Below the pieces are notes generated by a model. That model made no database searches, had not been told where the DNA came from, and saw only the letters and a list, made by a program, of their open reading frames with translations. A program made the translations under genes and the position numbers. 64,000 bases of DNA, from NCBI RefSeq assembly GCF_003665095.1, contig NZ_RCHV01000002.1:372001-436000 (forward strand), read 5' to 3'. This DNA comes from Streptomyces sp. Z26. Its GTDB lineage: Bacteria; Actinomycetota; Actinomycetes; Streptomycetales; Streptomycetaceae. Shown here in pieces: positions 24,776 through 34,073 of the stretch (the stretch's first letter is position 1; the number at the start of each line of letters is the position of its first letter).

Positions 24776-25996
24776 TCAGCTCCCGGCGGCCGGGCGGAGC
24801 GAGACGACGTCCCCGACGACGATCACCGCGGGCGGCCGTACGCCCTCCGCCACGACCGTCTCCCCGAGCGTCGCCAGCGTCGCGTCCACGCGCCGTTCCG
24901 CGGCCGTCGTACCCTCCTGGACGACGGCGACCGGGGTGTCCGGCGACCGCCCGTGCCGGACGAGGGTCTCGGCGATGGCGCCCGCGCGTTCGACGGCCAT
25001 CAGCAGCACCAGCGTCCCGCGCAGCCGGGCGAGCGCCTCCCAGTCGACGAGCGAGGCGGGGTCGTCGGGCGCCACATGGCCGCTGGCCACGGTGAACTCG
25101 TGCGCCACCCCCCGGTGCGTGACCGGGATGCCGACCACGGCGGGCACGCTGACCGCGCTGGAGATGCCGGGCACGATCGTCACCGGCACCCCGGCCGCCG
25201 CCAGCTGCTCGGCCTCCTCCATGCCGCGCCCGAAGACGAACGGGTCGCCGCCCTTGAGGCGTACGACGGCGCGGCCCGCCTTCGCGTGCTCGATCAGCGC
25301 GGCGTTGATCGCCTCCTGCGCCATGGCGCGGCCGTACGGGATCTTGGCGGCGTCGATCACCTCGACGTGCGGCGGGAGTTCGTCGAGGAGGTCGCGCGGG
25401 CCGAGGCGGTCCGCGACCACGACGTCCGCGTCGGACAGGAGGCGGCGCCCGCGCACGGTGATCAGGTCCGGGTCGCCGGGCCCGCCGCCCACGAGCGCGA
25501 CGCCCCCGGTACGGGTGCGGCGGTGCGGGGCGGCGATGCTGCCGTCGCGCAGGCCCTCGACGATGGCGTCCCGTACGACGGCGGACCGGCGCGGGTCCTG
25601 CCCGGTGAGCACCGCCACGGTGACGCCCTCGCTGCGGCCGGTGGCGGGCGTCCAGGCGGTGGCGGCGTCGGCGTCGTCGCTGCGTACGGCCCACACCCGG
25701 TGCGCCTCCGCCTCCGCCGAGGCGGCGGTGTTGGCGTCGGGGTCGTCGGTGGCGATCAGGGCGTACCAGGCGTCGGCCAGGTCGCCCGCGCGGAACGGGC
25801 GGCGTTCCCAGGTGAGTTCACCGGCGGTGGCCATCGCCTCGACGGACGGCGTGGCCGACGGGGAGACGAGCGTGATGTCCGCACCCGCGGCGATCAGCGC
25901 GGGCAGGCGGCGCTGGGCGACGGTGCCGCCGCCGAGCACCACGACCCGCCGACCGGCGAGGCGCAGCCCTACGGGGTATGCGGGTGTTTCGGACAT
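24776..25996 (-). CDS. cysG: Bifunctional siroheme synthase / uroporphyrinogen-III C-methyltransferase
   Basis: The 406-residue protein fuses a precorrin-2 dehydrogenase domain (GRRVVVLGGGTVAQRRLPAL, residues 1-150) to a SAM-dependent uroporphyrinogen-III methyltransferase (VALVGGGPGDPDLITVRGRRLL, then RLKGGDPFVFGRG and VVPGISSAVSVPA). It makes precorrin-2 and sirohydrochlorin for siroheme or cobalamin. GAGGAG lies 10 bases before ATG 25996. It is downstream of the bluB-cobT fusion on the same strand, so the region is dedicated to corrinoids. Confidence 0.92.
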   Translation of the reverse strand: MSETPAYPVGLRLAGRRVVVLGGGTVAQRRLPALIAAGADITLVSPSATPSVEAMATAGELTWERRPFRAGDLADAWYALIATDDPDANTAASAEAEAHRVWAVRSDDADAATAWTPATGRSEGVTVAVLTGQDPRRSAVVRDAIVEGLRDGSIAAPHRRTRTGGVALVGGGPGDPDLITVRGRRLLSDADVVVADRLGPRDLLDELPPHVEVIDAAKIPYGRAMAQEAINAALIEHAKAGRAVVRLKGGDPFVFGRGMEEAEQLAAAGVPVTIVPGISSAVSVPAVVGIPVTHRGVAHEFTVASGHVAPDDPASLVDWEALARLRGTLVLLMAVERAGAIAETLVRHGRSPDTPVAVVQEGTTAAERRVDATLATLGETVVAEGVRPPAVIVVGDVVSLRPAAGS

Positions 25997-26247
25997 CGCG
26001 TGCGGCTCCTCGGCGGTGGCGCGGTGCCGCTGCGGCGTCGGAGCGGCGGTGACGGTACGGGGGCGGGGCGGGGGGCTGTGGCGGCGGGCGGTGCGGGGCG
26101 TACGGGTACGGGACCGCGCGCCGGGCGTGCGTACGTACGGTGCGCGGGCGGGCCGGGCGGGGCGCACGGGTGCGCGCGCGGGTCCCCCGCCACCCTAGAG
26201 CGCCGCTCCGCGCGTGGACGCGCGGGCCGCACGCGGACGCGCGCACC

Positions 26248-26283
26248 CGGGCCCGCGCACCGGTCGTCCGGCGCGCGGGCCCG
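26248..26283 (-). terminator. Hairpin terminator after bluB-cobT
   Basis: CGGGCCCGCGC (26248-26258) pairs perfectly with GCGCGGGCCCG (26273-26283), just past the stop at 26290. It would separate the fusion gene from cysG. The 293-base gap up to cysG shows no gene. Confidence 0.6.
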
Positions 26284-26289
26284 CGGGCG

Positions 26290-29200
26290 TCAGTTCTTCT
26301 CGGTGACGCCCGCCGAGTCGAACGTCGCGACCTCGTGCATCGCGCGCGCCGCGCTCTGCACCATCGGCAGGGCGAGCAGCGCGCCCGTACCCTCACCGAG
26401 CCGCAGGTCCAGGTCGATCAGCGGACGCAGCCCCAGCTTCGTCAGGGCCGCGACGTGGCCGGGCTCGGCGCTCCGGTGCCCGGCGACGCACGCCGCCAGC
26501 GCCTCCGGCGCGATCTGCCGCGCGACCAGGGCGGCGGCGCCCGCGCTGACCCCGTCGAGGATGACGGGCGTACGGAGCGACGCGCCGCCGAGGATCAGCC
26601 CGGTGAGCGCCGCGTGCTCCAGCCCGCCGACGGCGGCGAGCAGCCCGACCGGGTCCGCCGCGTCGGGCTGGTGCAGCTGGAGGGCGCGGCGGACCACGTC
26701 GACCTTGCGCGCGTGGGTCTCGTCGCTGATGCCCGTACCGCGCCCGGTCACCTCGGCGGGGTCGGCGCCGGTGCAGGCCGCGATCAGGCAGGCCGACACC
26801 GTGGTGTTGGCGATCCCCATCTCACCGGTGAGCAGCGCCTTGTTGCCCGCCGCCACCAGGTCGCGGGCGGTCTCGATGCCGACCTCGACCGCGCGCAGCA
26901 CCTCCTCGCGGGTGAGCGCCGGACCCTGCGTCATGTCGGCGGTCCCGGCCCGTACCTTGCGGGGCAACAGGCCAGGCGTGGCGGGCAGTTCGGTCGCCAC
27001 GCCGACGTCGACGACGCAGACCTCGGCGCCGACCTGGTGCGCGAAGGCGTTGCAGACGGCGCCGCCGCCGAGGAAGTTGGCGACCATCTGCGCCGTCACC
27101 TCCTGCGGCCACGGGGTGACGCCCTGGGCGTGCACACCGTGGTCACCGGCGAACACCGCGACGGCGGCGGGCTCCGGCACCGGCGGCGGGCACTGCCGGG
27201 ACAGGCCGCACAGCTGCGCGGAGATGATCTCCAGCATGCCGAGCGCGCCCGCGGGCTTGGTCATCCGCTTCTGCCGCTCCCACGCCTCACCGAGCGCCTT
27301 CGCGTCCAGCGGCCGGATGCGTTCCAGGGTCTCGGCCAGCAGGTCGTGCGGCTCGGCACCGGGCAGCGCGCGGCGCCCGTACGCCTCCTCGTGCACGACC
27401 CACGACAGCGGACGGCGCTTGGACCAGCCCGCCTGCGCCAGCTCGGGCTCGTCGGGGAACTCGTCCACGTAGCCGATGCAGAGGTACGCGACCACCTCGA
27501 GGTGCTCGGGGAGGTCGAGCGTACGCACCAGCTCGCGCTCGTCGAAGAAGCTGACCCAGCCGACGCCGAGGCCCTCGGCGCGCGCGGCGAGCCAGAGGTT
27601 CTCGACGGCGAGCGCGGAGGAGTACGGCGCCATCTGCGGCTGGCTGTGCCGACCGAGGGTGTGGCGGCCGCCACGGGTGGGGTCGGCGGTGACGACGATG
27701 TTCACGGGGGTGTCGAGGATCGCCTCGATCTTCAGTTCCTTGAACTGCTTCGCCCGCGCCTTGGGCAGCGACTTGGCGTACGCCTCCCGCTGGCGCTGGG
27801 CCAGCTCGTGCATCGTGCGGCGGGTGTCCTCGGAACGGATGACCACGAAGTCCCACGGCTGGGAGTGGCCGACGCTCGGCGCGGTGTGGGCCGCTTCGAG
27901 CACGCGGAGGAGCACCTCGTGCGGGATGGGGTCGGGGCGGAAGCCGTTGCGGATGTCGCGCCGTTCGCGCATGAGGCGGTGGACGGCCTCGCGTTCGGCC
28001 TCGTCGTAGCCGGGGGCCGGGGGGCCGGACGGGGGGACGGGGGCCGCCGCCACCGGCTCGGGGGACGCGGGCGCCTCGGCCACGGGGGGCTCCGCCGCGG
28101 GGGCCTCGGCCGCCGACGGCTCGGGCTCCGGCCGGGGTTCGGGCTGCGGCTCCGGCTCGACCTCCCCCACGGGGGCGGCGTCCGGTACGGGCTCCGACGG
28201 TACGCCGTCAGGGGACGGCGCGGCTTCGGCCGCCGGGCCGTCCTCGCTTATCGACGCGGCGGGCACCGCTTCCTCCGTCCCCTCGGGGACGGCGACCGGC
28301 TCGGACGCCTCCGGGGCGGGCGCGTCGGCCACCACCGGCTCCGGTGCGGGCTGGGGCTCGGGCTCCGGCACGGGAGCGGCCTCGGGTACGACCGGCGCGG
28401 CGGCGGCGTCCGGTTCGGCCACCTCCGCAACGGGCGGCTCGGGTGCGGGCTCTTCCGGTACGGGCTGTTCGGGTACGGCCGTCTGCGGAACGGCGGCCTC
28501 CACCGGCTCGGGCGCCGCCTCCGGTTCCACGGGCGCCGCGACCGCCTGGGGCTCCGCCACCGGCTCGGGCGCCGCGACGGCCTCGGTCAACCCCTCGGCG
28601 GCGGCCACCGGTTCCCCGGGGGCCGCGTCCGGCACGGGATCGGTGACCGCGGCCTCCGCTTCCGGCTCCGGTACGACGACGGCCTCGGGCGCCTCGGGCA
28701 CGACCGGCGCCTCGGGCTCCGGGAGCGCTTCGGCGGCGTCCGGTGTGACGGCCACCTCGACCGCCTCGGCCGGTTCCGCGCGCGGCGCGGGCACGTTCAC
28801 GTCCTCGGCCTCGCCGACGGCCGCGTCGCCGACCGGTGCCACGGCGGGGTCCGCCGCGACGGCGTCCGGAACGGCGTCGGGCACGGCGACCACCACGGGT
28901 CCGGCCACGGGCGCCACCGTCACGTCCACCTCTGCCGGTACGGGAGTCGCGGGCGCGGCGTCCGCCTCCGGCGCCACGGGCTCCGGCCCGCCGTCCGGCG
29001 TTACGTCACCGGGCTGCGCGTACGCCTCGCCCCGCGCGGCCGGTTCCGGTCCGACGGGTTCCGGTCCGACGGGTTCCGACGCGGTCTGGTCCGGTACGGG
29101 CAGCTCCGCCGCGACCTGGTCCACGGCGACCTGGTCCGGTCCGGGCAGGTCCGGTACGGCGGCCAGGTCGGGGCCGGGCAGCGGTGCCGCCGGGAACGGC

Positions 29201-30171
29201 GTGGCCGCCTCGGCGGGCGACCCCGCCGGGACGGTCCACCCCTCCGGCTGGGAGGGGATGCGGCCGAGCTGCGGGCCCGCGACCGGCGCCGGGCCCTGGA
29301 AGCTGGTGTCGAGGTACTCCGGCCCGAGGACGGGCCGTTGGGGCGACCGCACGGGTCCGGCCGCGGGGCCGGGTGCCGCGTGCTGCCCGCGCGGCCGGGC
29401 GGGCTCCGCCGCCGCCGGTTCCTGGATCGCCGGTGCCGGTACCTGCGCCTGCGGCGCCTGCGCCGCCGGAACGGGCTGCGGCACGGGCGGCGCCGCCACG
29501 GGAGCGGGCGCCGCGACAGGCGCGGGCGCGGGCGTGCTCGGACCACGGTCGGCCAGCGACCGTACGGCGCCGGACTGTTCGGGCACCGGCGGGCCGAGGT
29601 GGGCGGGGCGCCGCGGGGGCTGCGTACGGGCCTGGGCCTGCGTACGCGCCTGCGCCTGCGGGCGGTTCGGGGCCTGCGCCGGGGCGGCGGGCGTCTGCGC
29701 CTGCTGCGGGGTCGCCGCCGGTCCGGGTGCCGCCGCCTCCGCCGCCTGCGGCTGCGCGCCGCTGCCGTGCGGCGGCAGGTCGGCGTCCGGGGCGGGCGCC
29801 TGGGCCTGGGCGACGCGTACGGCGCCGTAGTCGAGCGTGCCCGAGTCGCGGCCGTCGGTCTCGTGCGTGCCGGGCGCGCGGTGCGCGCCACCGCGCGTGC
29901 CCTGCTGCGCCACCGTCGCCGGGGCGTCGCTCCAGGCGCCTTGCGCGCCGGGCATCAGCAGGTCCTCCTCGTCGGGGACTTCGCCGAGGACCTCACCGGG
30001 CACGCCCTCGGGGTGCGCGCCCACGGGGTCCGCGTGGCCCGCCGGATACGTCGCCGGGTCCGCGAAGGTGTACGTGCCGGGCGCCGCGGCCGGGACCCCG
30101 GGCGGCTGCTCCGGCTGTGCGCCTGCGTGAGCCGGCTGTCCCTCACCCGGGACCTGGCCGGTGTCAGTCAT
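26290..30171 (-). CDS. cobT: BluB-CobT fusion with giant Pro/Ala/Glu-rich N-terminus
   Basis: The 1293-residue protein has three parts. Residues 1 to about 715 are low-complexity, rich in Pro, Ala, Glu and Val with no hydrophobic core. Residues about 720-940 are a nitroreductase-fold BluB-like domain (RRDIRNGFRPDPIPHEVLLR, SVGHSQPWDFV), expected to make 5,6-dimethylbenzimidazole from FMN. Residues about 945-1293 are CobT, which joins dimethylbenzimidazole to nicotinate mononucleotide (FAGDHGVHAQGV, GEMGIANTTVSA). GAGGGG precedes ATG 30171. The fusion would channel the lower ligand of cobalamin. Confidence 0.9.
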   Translation of the reverse strand: MTDTGQVPGEGQPAHAGAQPEQPPGVPAAAPGTYTFADPATYPAGHADPVGAHPEGVPGEVLGEVPDEEDLLMPGAQGAWSDAPATVAQQGTRGGAHRAPGTHETDGRDSGTLDYGAVRVAQAQAPAPDADLPPHGSGAQPQAAEAAAPGPAATPQQAQTPAAPAQAPNRPQAQARTQAQARTQPPRRPAHLGPPVPEQSGAVRSLADRGPSTPAPAPVAAPAPVAAPPVPQPVPAAQAPQAQVPAPAIQEPAAAEPARPRGQHAAPGPAAGPVRSPQRPVLGPEYLDTSFQGPAPVAGPQLGRIPSQPEGWTVPAGSPAEAATPFPAAPLPGPDLAAVPDLPGPDQVAVDQVAAELPVPDQTASEPVGPEPVGPEPAARGEAYAQPGDVTPDGGPEPVAPEADAAPATPVPAEVDVTVAPVAGPVVVAVPDAVPDAVAADPAVAPVGDAAVGEAEDVNVPAPRAEPAEAVEVAVTPDAAEALPEPEAPVVPEAPEAVVVPEPEAEAAVTDPVPDAAPGEPVAAAEGLTEAVAAPEPVAEPQAVAAPVEPEAAPEPVEAAVPQTAVPEQPVPEEPAPEPPVAEVAEPDAAAAPVVPEAAPVPEPEPQPAPEPVVADAPAPEASEPVAVPEGTEEAVPAASISEDGPAAEAAPSPDGVPSEPVPDAAPVGEVEPEPQPEPRPEPEPSAAEAPAAEPPVAEAPASPEPVAAAPVPPSGPPAPGYDEAEREAVHRLMRERRDIRNGFRPDPIPHEVLLRVLEAAHTAPSVGHSQPWDFVVIRSEDTRRTMHELAQRQREAYAKSLPKARAKQFKELKIEAILDTPVNIVVTADPTRGGRHTLGRHSQPQMAPYSSALAVENLWLAARAEGLGVGWVSFFDERELVRTLDLPEHLEVVAYLCIGYVDEFPDEPELAQAGWSKRRPLSWVVHEEAYGRRALPGAEPHDLLAETLERIRPLDAKALGEAWERQKRMTKPAGALGMLEIISAQLCGLSRQCPPPVPEPAAVAVFAGDHGVHAQGVTPWPQEVTAQMVANFLGGGAVCNAFAHQVGAEVCVVDVGVATELPATPGLLPRKVRAGTADMTQGPALTREEVLRAVEVGIETARDLVAAGNKALLTGEMGIANTTVSACLIAACTGADPAEVTGRGTGISDETHARKVDVVRRALQLHQPDAADPVGLLAAVGGLEHAALTGLILGGASLRTPVILDGVSAGAAALVARQIAPEALAACVAGHRSAEPGHVAALTKLGLRPLIDLDLRLGEGTGALLALPMVQSAARAMHEVATFDSAGVTEKN

Positions 30172-30188
30172 GCGTACCCCTCGCCCAT
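30168..30188 (-). other. Six-codon leader ORF overlapping bluB-cobT
   Basis: ATG 30188 encodes MGEGYA then TGA, whose first bases overlap the bluB-cobT ATG (ATGA). AGGAG lies eight bases before the micro-ORF start, a better site than the GAGGGG before bluB-cobT itself. It may only reflect a strong upstream ribosome site, but could couple translation. Confidence 0.35.
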
Positions 30189-30436
30189 CGGTAGTTCTCC
30201 TGCCATGCCGGCGGTCGCCCGCCGTGCCCCCCGGATGAAGAACGAGCGCGCGTTCGTTGCGGCACGTGCCCCAGCCGACGCCAACCGGACATCGGCGGAC
30301 GAAGCGCCAACGCCCTCAGACGGCACAACGATCCATCAGCCTACCGGCAGCAGATCGGCTCACCAGCCACGGGCGAGTGAGAAGAGGCACTTCGCCACGG
30401 TTCGCGCGCGACCGGACTCGGGAGGGTTCCGGGCGG

Positions 30437-31675
30437 TCAGTCGCGAACACCCGAAAGGAGGAAAACGACCGTGCGTTCGCTCTCCGACCAGTCCTCGGTG
30501 TCCAGTTCGACGGACTGGAGGAGGGCGCACTCGACGACGTAGCCGCCCTCCGCGAGCACCCGTGCGGCCGCCTCCGCCTCGTCCCGGGTGGCGGCGTGCG
30601 TGACGACGCGTTCGGGGCGGCGGTCGGCCACGGCGGCGAGCGTACGGAGTCCGCCGCCCCCGACGCGTACGACGTCCGGCTCGGGCAGGTCCTCCAACAC
30701 GTGCGGCGCCGCGCCGTTGACGACCTGGAGCTGCACGCCGAGGCGGTCCGCGGCGGCGGTCGTACGGGCGCACGCGTCCACGTCGCGGTCGACCGCGATG
30801 ACGGCCGCCCCGAACGACGCCGCCTCGGCGGCCACGGCGCCGCTGCCGGACCCGATGTCCCAGACCAGGTCGCCGATACGGGGGCCGAGGCGGGCGAGTT
30901 GGGCGGCGCGCAGCTGTACGGACTCGCGGGAGCGGGGGCGCGCGGGCGGCTCCGCGTACGCGGTGAGCGGCTGCGCCCACCCGCGCGGGACGTGCGGGCG
31001 GCCCGTGTCGTGCCCGGCGATCCAGGCGGGCGACTGCCGCTGCCCGGGGGCGCCGGTCGCGGCGGCGCCCGTGCGGCCGCCGATCACGATGACGATGTTG
31101 GGGTCGCGCCAGGTGTGGTCGGCCACCTTGTCGGAGGTGAGGACGGTGACCTCCTCCCGGTCGGTGCCCATCGCCTCGCAGATGACGAACGTACGGTGCA
31201 CCCCGGCCAGCAGCAGGGCCAGTTCGGGCGGTCCGGCGCCCGGGGAGGTGAGGACGGCGACCTTGGCGTGGGCGCGGCACACGTTGACGACGCGGCGGAG
31301 CGTACGGGTGTGGGCGACGACGACCTGCGCGTCGTCCCACGGCATCCCGGCGCGCGCGAAGGCCGCGGCGACGCCGGACACGGCGGGCACCACCTCGACC
31401 TCCAGCCCGAACTCCGGGTCGCGCAGGGTCCGTACGACGCCGAAGAAGCCGGGGTCGCCGTCGGCCAGCACCACGGCGGAGCCCCGGTGCCCGGCGATCC
31501 GGCGGGCGGCGAGGGCGACGCTGCCGAGGCGTATCCGTTCGGCGGCGGCGGGCACCTCGGGCAGCGACAGGTGGTGGCCGGCTCCGGCCACGAGGGTGGC
31601 CGCGCCGAGGGCGGCACGGGCGGCGTCGGTCAGCGGCGTGCCGTCCCACCCGATCACGGTGACGCGGTCGGCCAT
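30437..31675 (-). CDS. cobL: Precorrin-6Y C5,15-methyltransferase (decarboxylating), CbiE-CbiT fusion
   Basis: The 412-residue protein combines a CbiE methyltransferase (about residues 1-200, with VVLADGDPGFFG and SGVAAAFARAGMPWDD) and a CbiT class I methyltransferase (about 215-400, with VWDIGSGSGAVAAEAA). It methylates C5 and C15 of precorrin-6Y and removes the acetate carboxyl in the aerobic cobalamin route. It sits 265 bases upstream of bluB-cobT on the same strand. No cobalamin riboswitch was found in that gap or before the gene. Confidence 0.93.
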   Translation of the reverse strand: MADRVTVIGWDGTPLTDAARAALGAATLVAGAGHHLSLPEVPAAAERIRLGSVALAARRIAGHRGSAVVLADGDPGFFGVVRTLRDPEFGLEVEVVPAVSGVAAAFARAGMPWDDAQVVVAHTRTLRRVVNVCRAHAKVAVLTSPGAGPPELALLLAGVHRTFVICEAMGTDREEVTVLTSDKVADHTWRDPNIVIVIGGRTGAAATGAPGQRQSPAWIAGHDTGRPHVPRGWAQPLTAYAEPPARPRSRESVQLRAAQLARLGPRIGDLVWDIGSGSGAVAAEAASFGAAVIAVDRDVDACARTTAAADRLGVQLQVVNGAAPHVLEDLPEPDVVRVGGGGLRTLAAVADRRPERVVTHAATRDEAEAAARVLAEGGYVVECALLQSVELDTEDWSESERTVVFLLSGVRD

Positions 31676-31820
31676 CGGGGGAACTCTCCTGGTGGGTCGT
31701 CGCGGCTCGGTGCTCGGGGGAGGTCAGAGGGTACCGCGACGCGACGGGCAGGGAGCGGGCGCGGTCCGTACCGGTACGGGAACGCCGTCCCCACGGTGGG
31801 CCGGTCGCCCGCCGGGGCGG

Positions 31821-31849
31821 CCGACTCCCGTGCGCCGCGCGGGAGTCGG
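31821..31849 (-). terminator. Hairpin terminator after GNAT gene
   Basis: CCGACTCCCG (31821-31830) pairs perfectly with CGGGAGTCGG (31840-31849) with a nine-base loop, downstream of the minus-strand gene ending at 31891. Confidence 0.65.
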
Positions 31850-31890
31850 GACGCGGGGTAGGGGGACCGGCGCGCGGGGCGGCCGAGGCG

Positions 31891-32529
31891 TCAGTGCCAG
31901 TCGGGGTACGGGGCGTAGCCGCCCGCGTCGGCCATGCGCTCGTGGATGCCGTCGAGGTCCTCGGGCAGCAGGCTCCACACGATCAGGTCCGTACGGATCT
32001 CCGCCCAGCCGCCGCCCTCGACGCGGGACCGCGTGATCCAGGCGTTCCGCAGCACGCCCTCGCTGATGCAGCCGAGCTTCTGCGCGACCTGCTGCGCGGC
32101 GGTGTTGTCGGCGGCGGTGCGCAGCTCCAGCCGTTCGAACTTCTGCGCCTGGAACAGCCATTGGACGGCGGCGAGCACCGACTCGGAGGCGTAGCCCTCG
32201 CCGCGGGCCCAGGGCGCGGTGACGTACGACAGCTCGCTGGTGAGGAGGTGCCAGTCGGTGTTCTTCAACTGCACGGAGCCGACGAGCCGTTGGGTGAGGA
32301 ACTCGGTGACGGCGAAGACGATGCCCCGCCCCGCCGTACGCTCCGCCGGGGCACGCCGCCTGATCCAGTCCCGCGCGTCGGCCTCGGTGTAGGGGGTGGG
32401 CACCGAGGTCCACACGGCGACCAGTTCGTCGTTCATCATCTCGACGAAGGCGGGCAGGTCCGCCTCCTCCAACGGGCGCAGCACGAGCCGGTCCGTACTG
32501 ATCGAAACGTCCGGAAAGGTCGAGGTCAT
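31891..32529 (-). CDS. GNAT acetyltransferase of RimJ/RimL type
   Basis: The 212-residue product starts TSTFPDVSISTDRLVLRPLEEADLPAFVEMM, typical of RimJ/RimL-like N-acetyltransferases. The CoA-binding region is around APWARGEGYASESVLAAV, and the sequence LELRTAADNTAAQQVAQKLGC is the family C-terminal signature. It may acetylate N-terminal residues or a small molecule. The frame remains open upstream, but ATG 32529 matches the family start. Confidence 0.88.
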   Translation of the reverse strand: MTSTFPDVSISTDRLVLRPLEEADLPAFVEMMNDELVAVWTSVPTPYTEADARDWIRRRAPAERTAGRGIVFAVTEFLTQRLVGSVQLKNTDWHLLTSELSYVTAPWARGEGYASESVLAAVQWLFQAQKFERLELRTAADNTAAQQVAQKLGCISEGVLRNAWITRSRVEGGGWAEIRTDLIVWSLLPEDLDGIHERMADAGGYAPYPDWH

Positions 32530-32661
32530 GCGCCGCTCCATGCAGATGGCTTGGGGGTCCGGGGCCGTGGCTCGGAAGCTTGCAGCAGTGCACAGCATGC
32601 AGCATGGATCTGCCGATGTGCAGCGCCGGGCCCTGATCGTGACCGCGACTCCGCTCGACGA

Positions 32662-32675
32662 ATCGACATGTCGAT
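32662..32675. promoter_or_regulatory. 14-bp perfect palindrome
   Basis: ATCGACA-TGTCGAT lies in the 270-base gap between the GNAT and HAD genes, about 130 bases before the GNAT start. Nearby bases 32575-32630 contain repeated TGCAGC/GCATGCAGC elements. No regulator is adjacent; this is only a candidate operator. Confidence 0.3.
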
Positions 32676-32799
32676 GACCTCGACGGACCGGCGTACGGGG
32701 TGCCGCGCTCGCACCCCTGCGGGGGTTCCCGCACGGTTTGTCCGCCCTGTTCGAGTGCGACGGCACGGCGGCGCCGACCGGGCCGTCCGCCAGGGGGCG

Positions 32800-33474
32800 T
32801 CAGTCCCCGGTGTGGATCTCCACGCCGTCCGCCGTCAGCCGCACCGAGACACCCGACAGGTCGGTGACGACCGCGTCGGCCCGCAGTTGCTCACGCGCGT
32901 GCGTCGTGGTGAGGGCCACCGCGCGCATCCCGGCCGCGCGCGCGGCGGCGAGACCGGCGGGCGCGTCCTCGAAGACGACGCAACGGTCCGGCGCCACGCC
33001 GAGCTTCCGGGCCGCGAGCAGGAACGGCTCGGGGTCGGGCTTCCCCCGTACGACGTCCTCCGCCGCGACCACCAACGGCGGTTCCACGCCCACCTCGCGC
33101 AACCGCGCCTCGGCCAGCGGCCGGGCGGCGGAGGTGACGACCGCCCAACGGGCGGGTACGGCGCCGGGTGCGGGCGGCGCGGACAGCGCCGCGACGAGCG
33201 CGGCGGTACCGGGCAGGAGCACCACTCCTCCCCCGGCGACGTCCTCCACCTCCAGCTGCTCGATACGGCGGCGGGCGCCGGGCACCTCGGCGGCGGGCAG
33301 CAGGTCCGCGATGATCTCCCCGGCCGTACGACCGTGCAGCTCGACGCGGGCGAAGTCCTCCGCCGGGACGCCGTACTCACCCGCCCAGCGCGTCCAGCAG
33401 CGCACCACGGACTCCATGGACGACAGGAGAGTCCCGTCGTTGTCGAACAGCAGGGCGTCGGCGGAGAGCATCAT
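32800..33474 (-). CDS. HAD-superfamily phosphatase (beta-phosphoglucomutase/sugar phosphatase type)
   Basis: The 224-residue product carries HAD motif I FDNDGTLLSS (nucleophile and acid Asp), motif II VVTSAARPL, the lysine of RGKPDPEPFLL (motif III) and motif IV VFEDAPAGLAAARAAG. The cap region between motifs I and II fits sugar or glycerol phosphatases. The substrate is not determinable. ATG 33474 is followed at once by a second ATG. Confidence 0.9.
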   Translation of the reverse strand: MMLSADALLFDNDGTLLSSMESVVRCWTRWAGEYGVPAEDFARVELHGRTAGEIIADLLPAAEVPGARRRIEQLEVEDVAGGGVVLLPGTAALVAALSAPPAPGAVPARWAVVTSAARPLAEARLREVGVEPPLVVAAEDVVRGKPDPEPFLLAARKLGVAPDRCVVFEDAPAGLAAARAAGMRAVALTTTHAREQLRADAVVTDLSGVSVRLTADGVEIHTGD

Positions 33475-33704
33475 GCGACGCACCCTACGGGCCGCCGGGG
33501 GCCGGACGCTGTGAGCTGCCTCGCCCCAGGTGGTGTCCGGGCGGTCCTCTCGGGCTCGCGACGACGGCCACGGCACCTCGCCGCGTTGTCGGCTTCACCC
33601 GTGTACGCCCCGGTACGAGGGCGAACCTCCGCCTTGCGCCGCACCGCGTCCGACGCCGCGAGCCACCCCTCAAGGGCGACCCGGACACCACCTAGACTCG
33701 GCGC

Positions 33705-34073
33705 ATGCTCACCCCGCTGACGGTCGCGCTCGCCGTGGCCGCGCTCGCCCTGGCCGCCTGGTGCGGTCACGCGGCCTACCGCGACCAGCCCACCAAGGAC
33801 TGGCACTTCGCCGGTATGGCCGTGGTGACGGCGCTCTCGGTGCTGCAACTGGTCGTCGGGGTCGTGCGGTTGGCGCGTGGCGAGGAGCCCGCGGACAGCA
33901 CGGTGATCTTCGTCTCGTACCTGGTCGGCGTCGTCTGCTGCATGCCGGCGGTCGGACTGCTGTCGCTGTCGGAACGCACCCGGTGGGGCTCCCTGACGGT
34001 GGTCGCGGGCGCGGTCGTGCTGGCGGTGCTCCAGGTGCGGCTCTACGACATCTGGGAGGGCGTCGGTGCCTGA
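33705..34073 (+). CDS. Hypothetical four-helix membrane protein
   Basis: The 122-residue product starts MLTPLTVALAVAALALAAWC and has four hydrophobic segments with short loops (YRDQPTKDWHF after the first). It overlaps the next gene by eight bases, so both are coupled and may form one membrane complex. No family is recognised beyond conserved Streptomyces membrane proteins. Confidence 0.8.
   Translation: MLTPLTVALAVAALALAAWCGHAAYRDQPTKDWHFAGMAVVTALSVLQLVVGVVRLARGEEPADSTVIFVSYLVGVVCCMPAVGLLSLSERTRWGSLTVVAGAVVLAVLQVRLYDIWEGVGA

Noticed and set aside
30172..30436. Possible cobalamin riboswitch before bluB-cobT
   Set aside because: I looked on the minus strand for the B12 box (GCCACTG-like) and the conserved core and did not find them.
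26140..30603. Very long open frame (more than 1400 codons) on the plus strand opposite bluB-cobT
   Set aside because: It is the antisense shadow of the low-complexity and catalytic regions; its composition (Gly/Arg/Leu runs) and lack of motifs or ribosome site are typical of reverse frames in high-G+C DNA.
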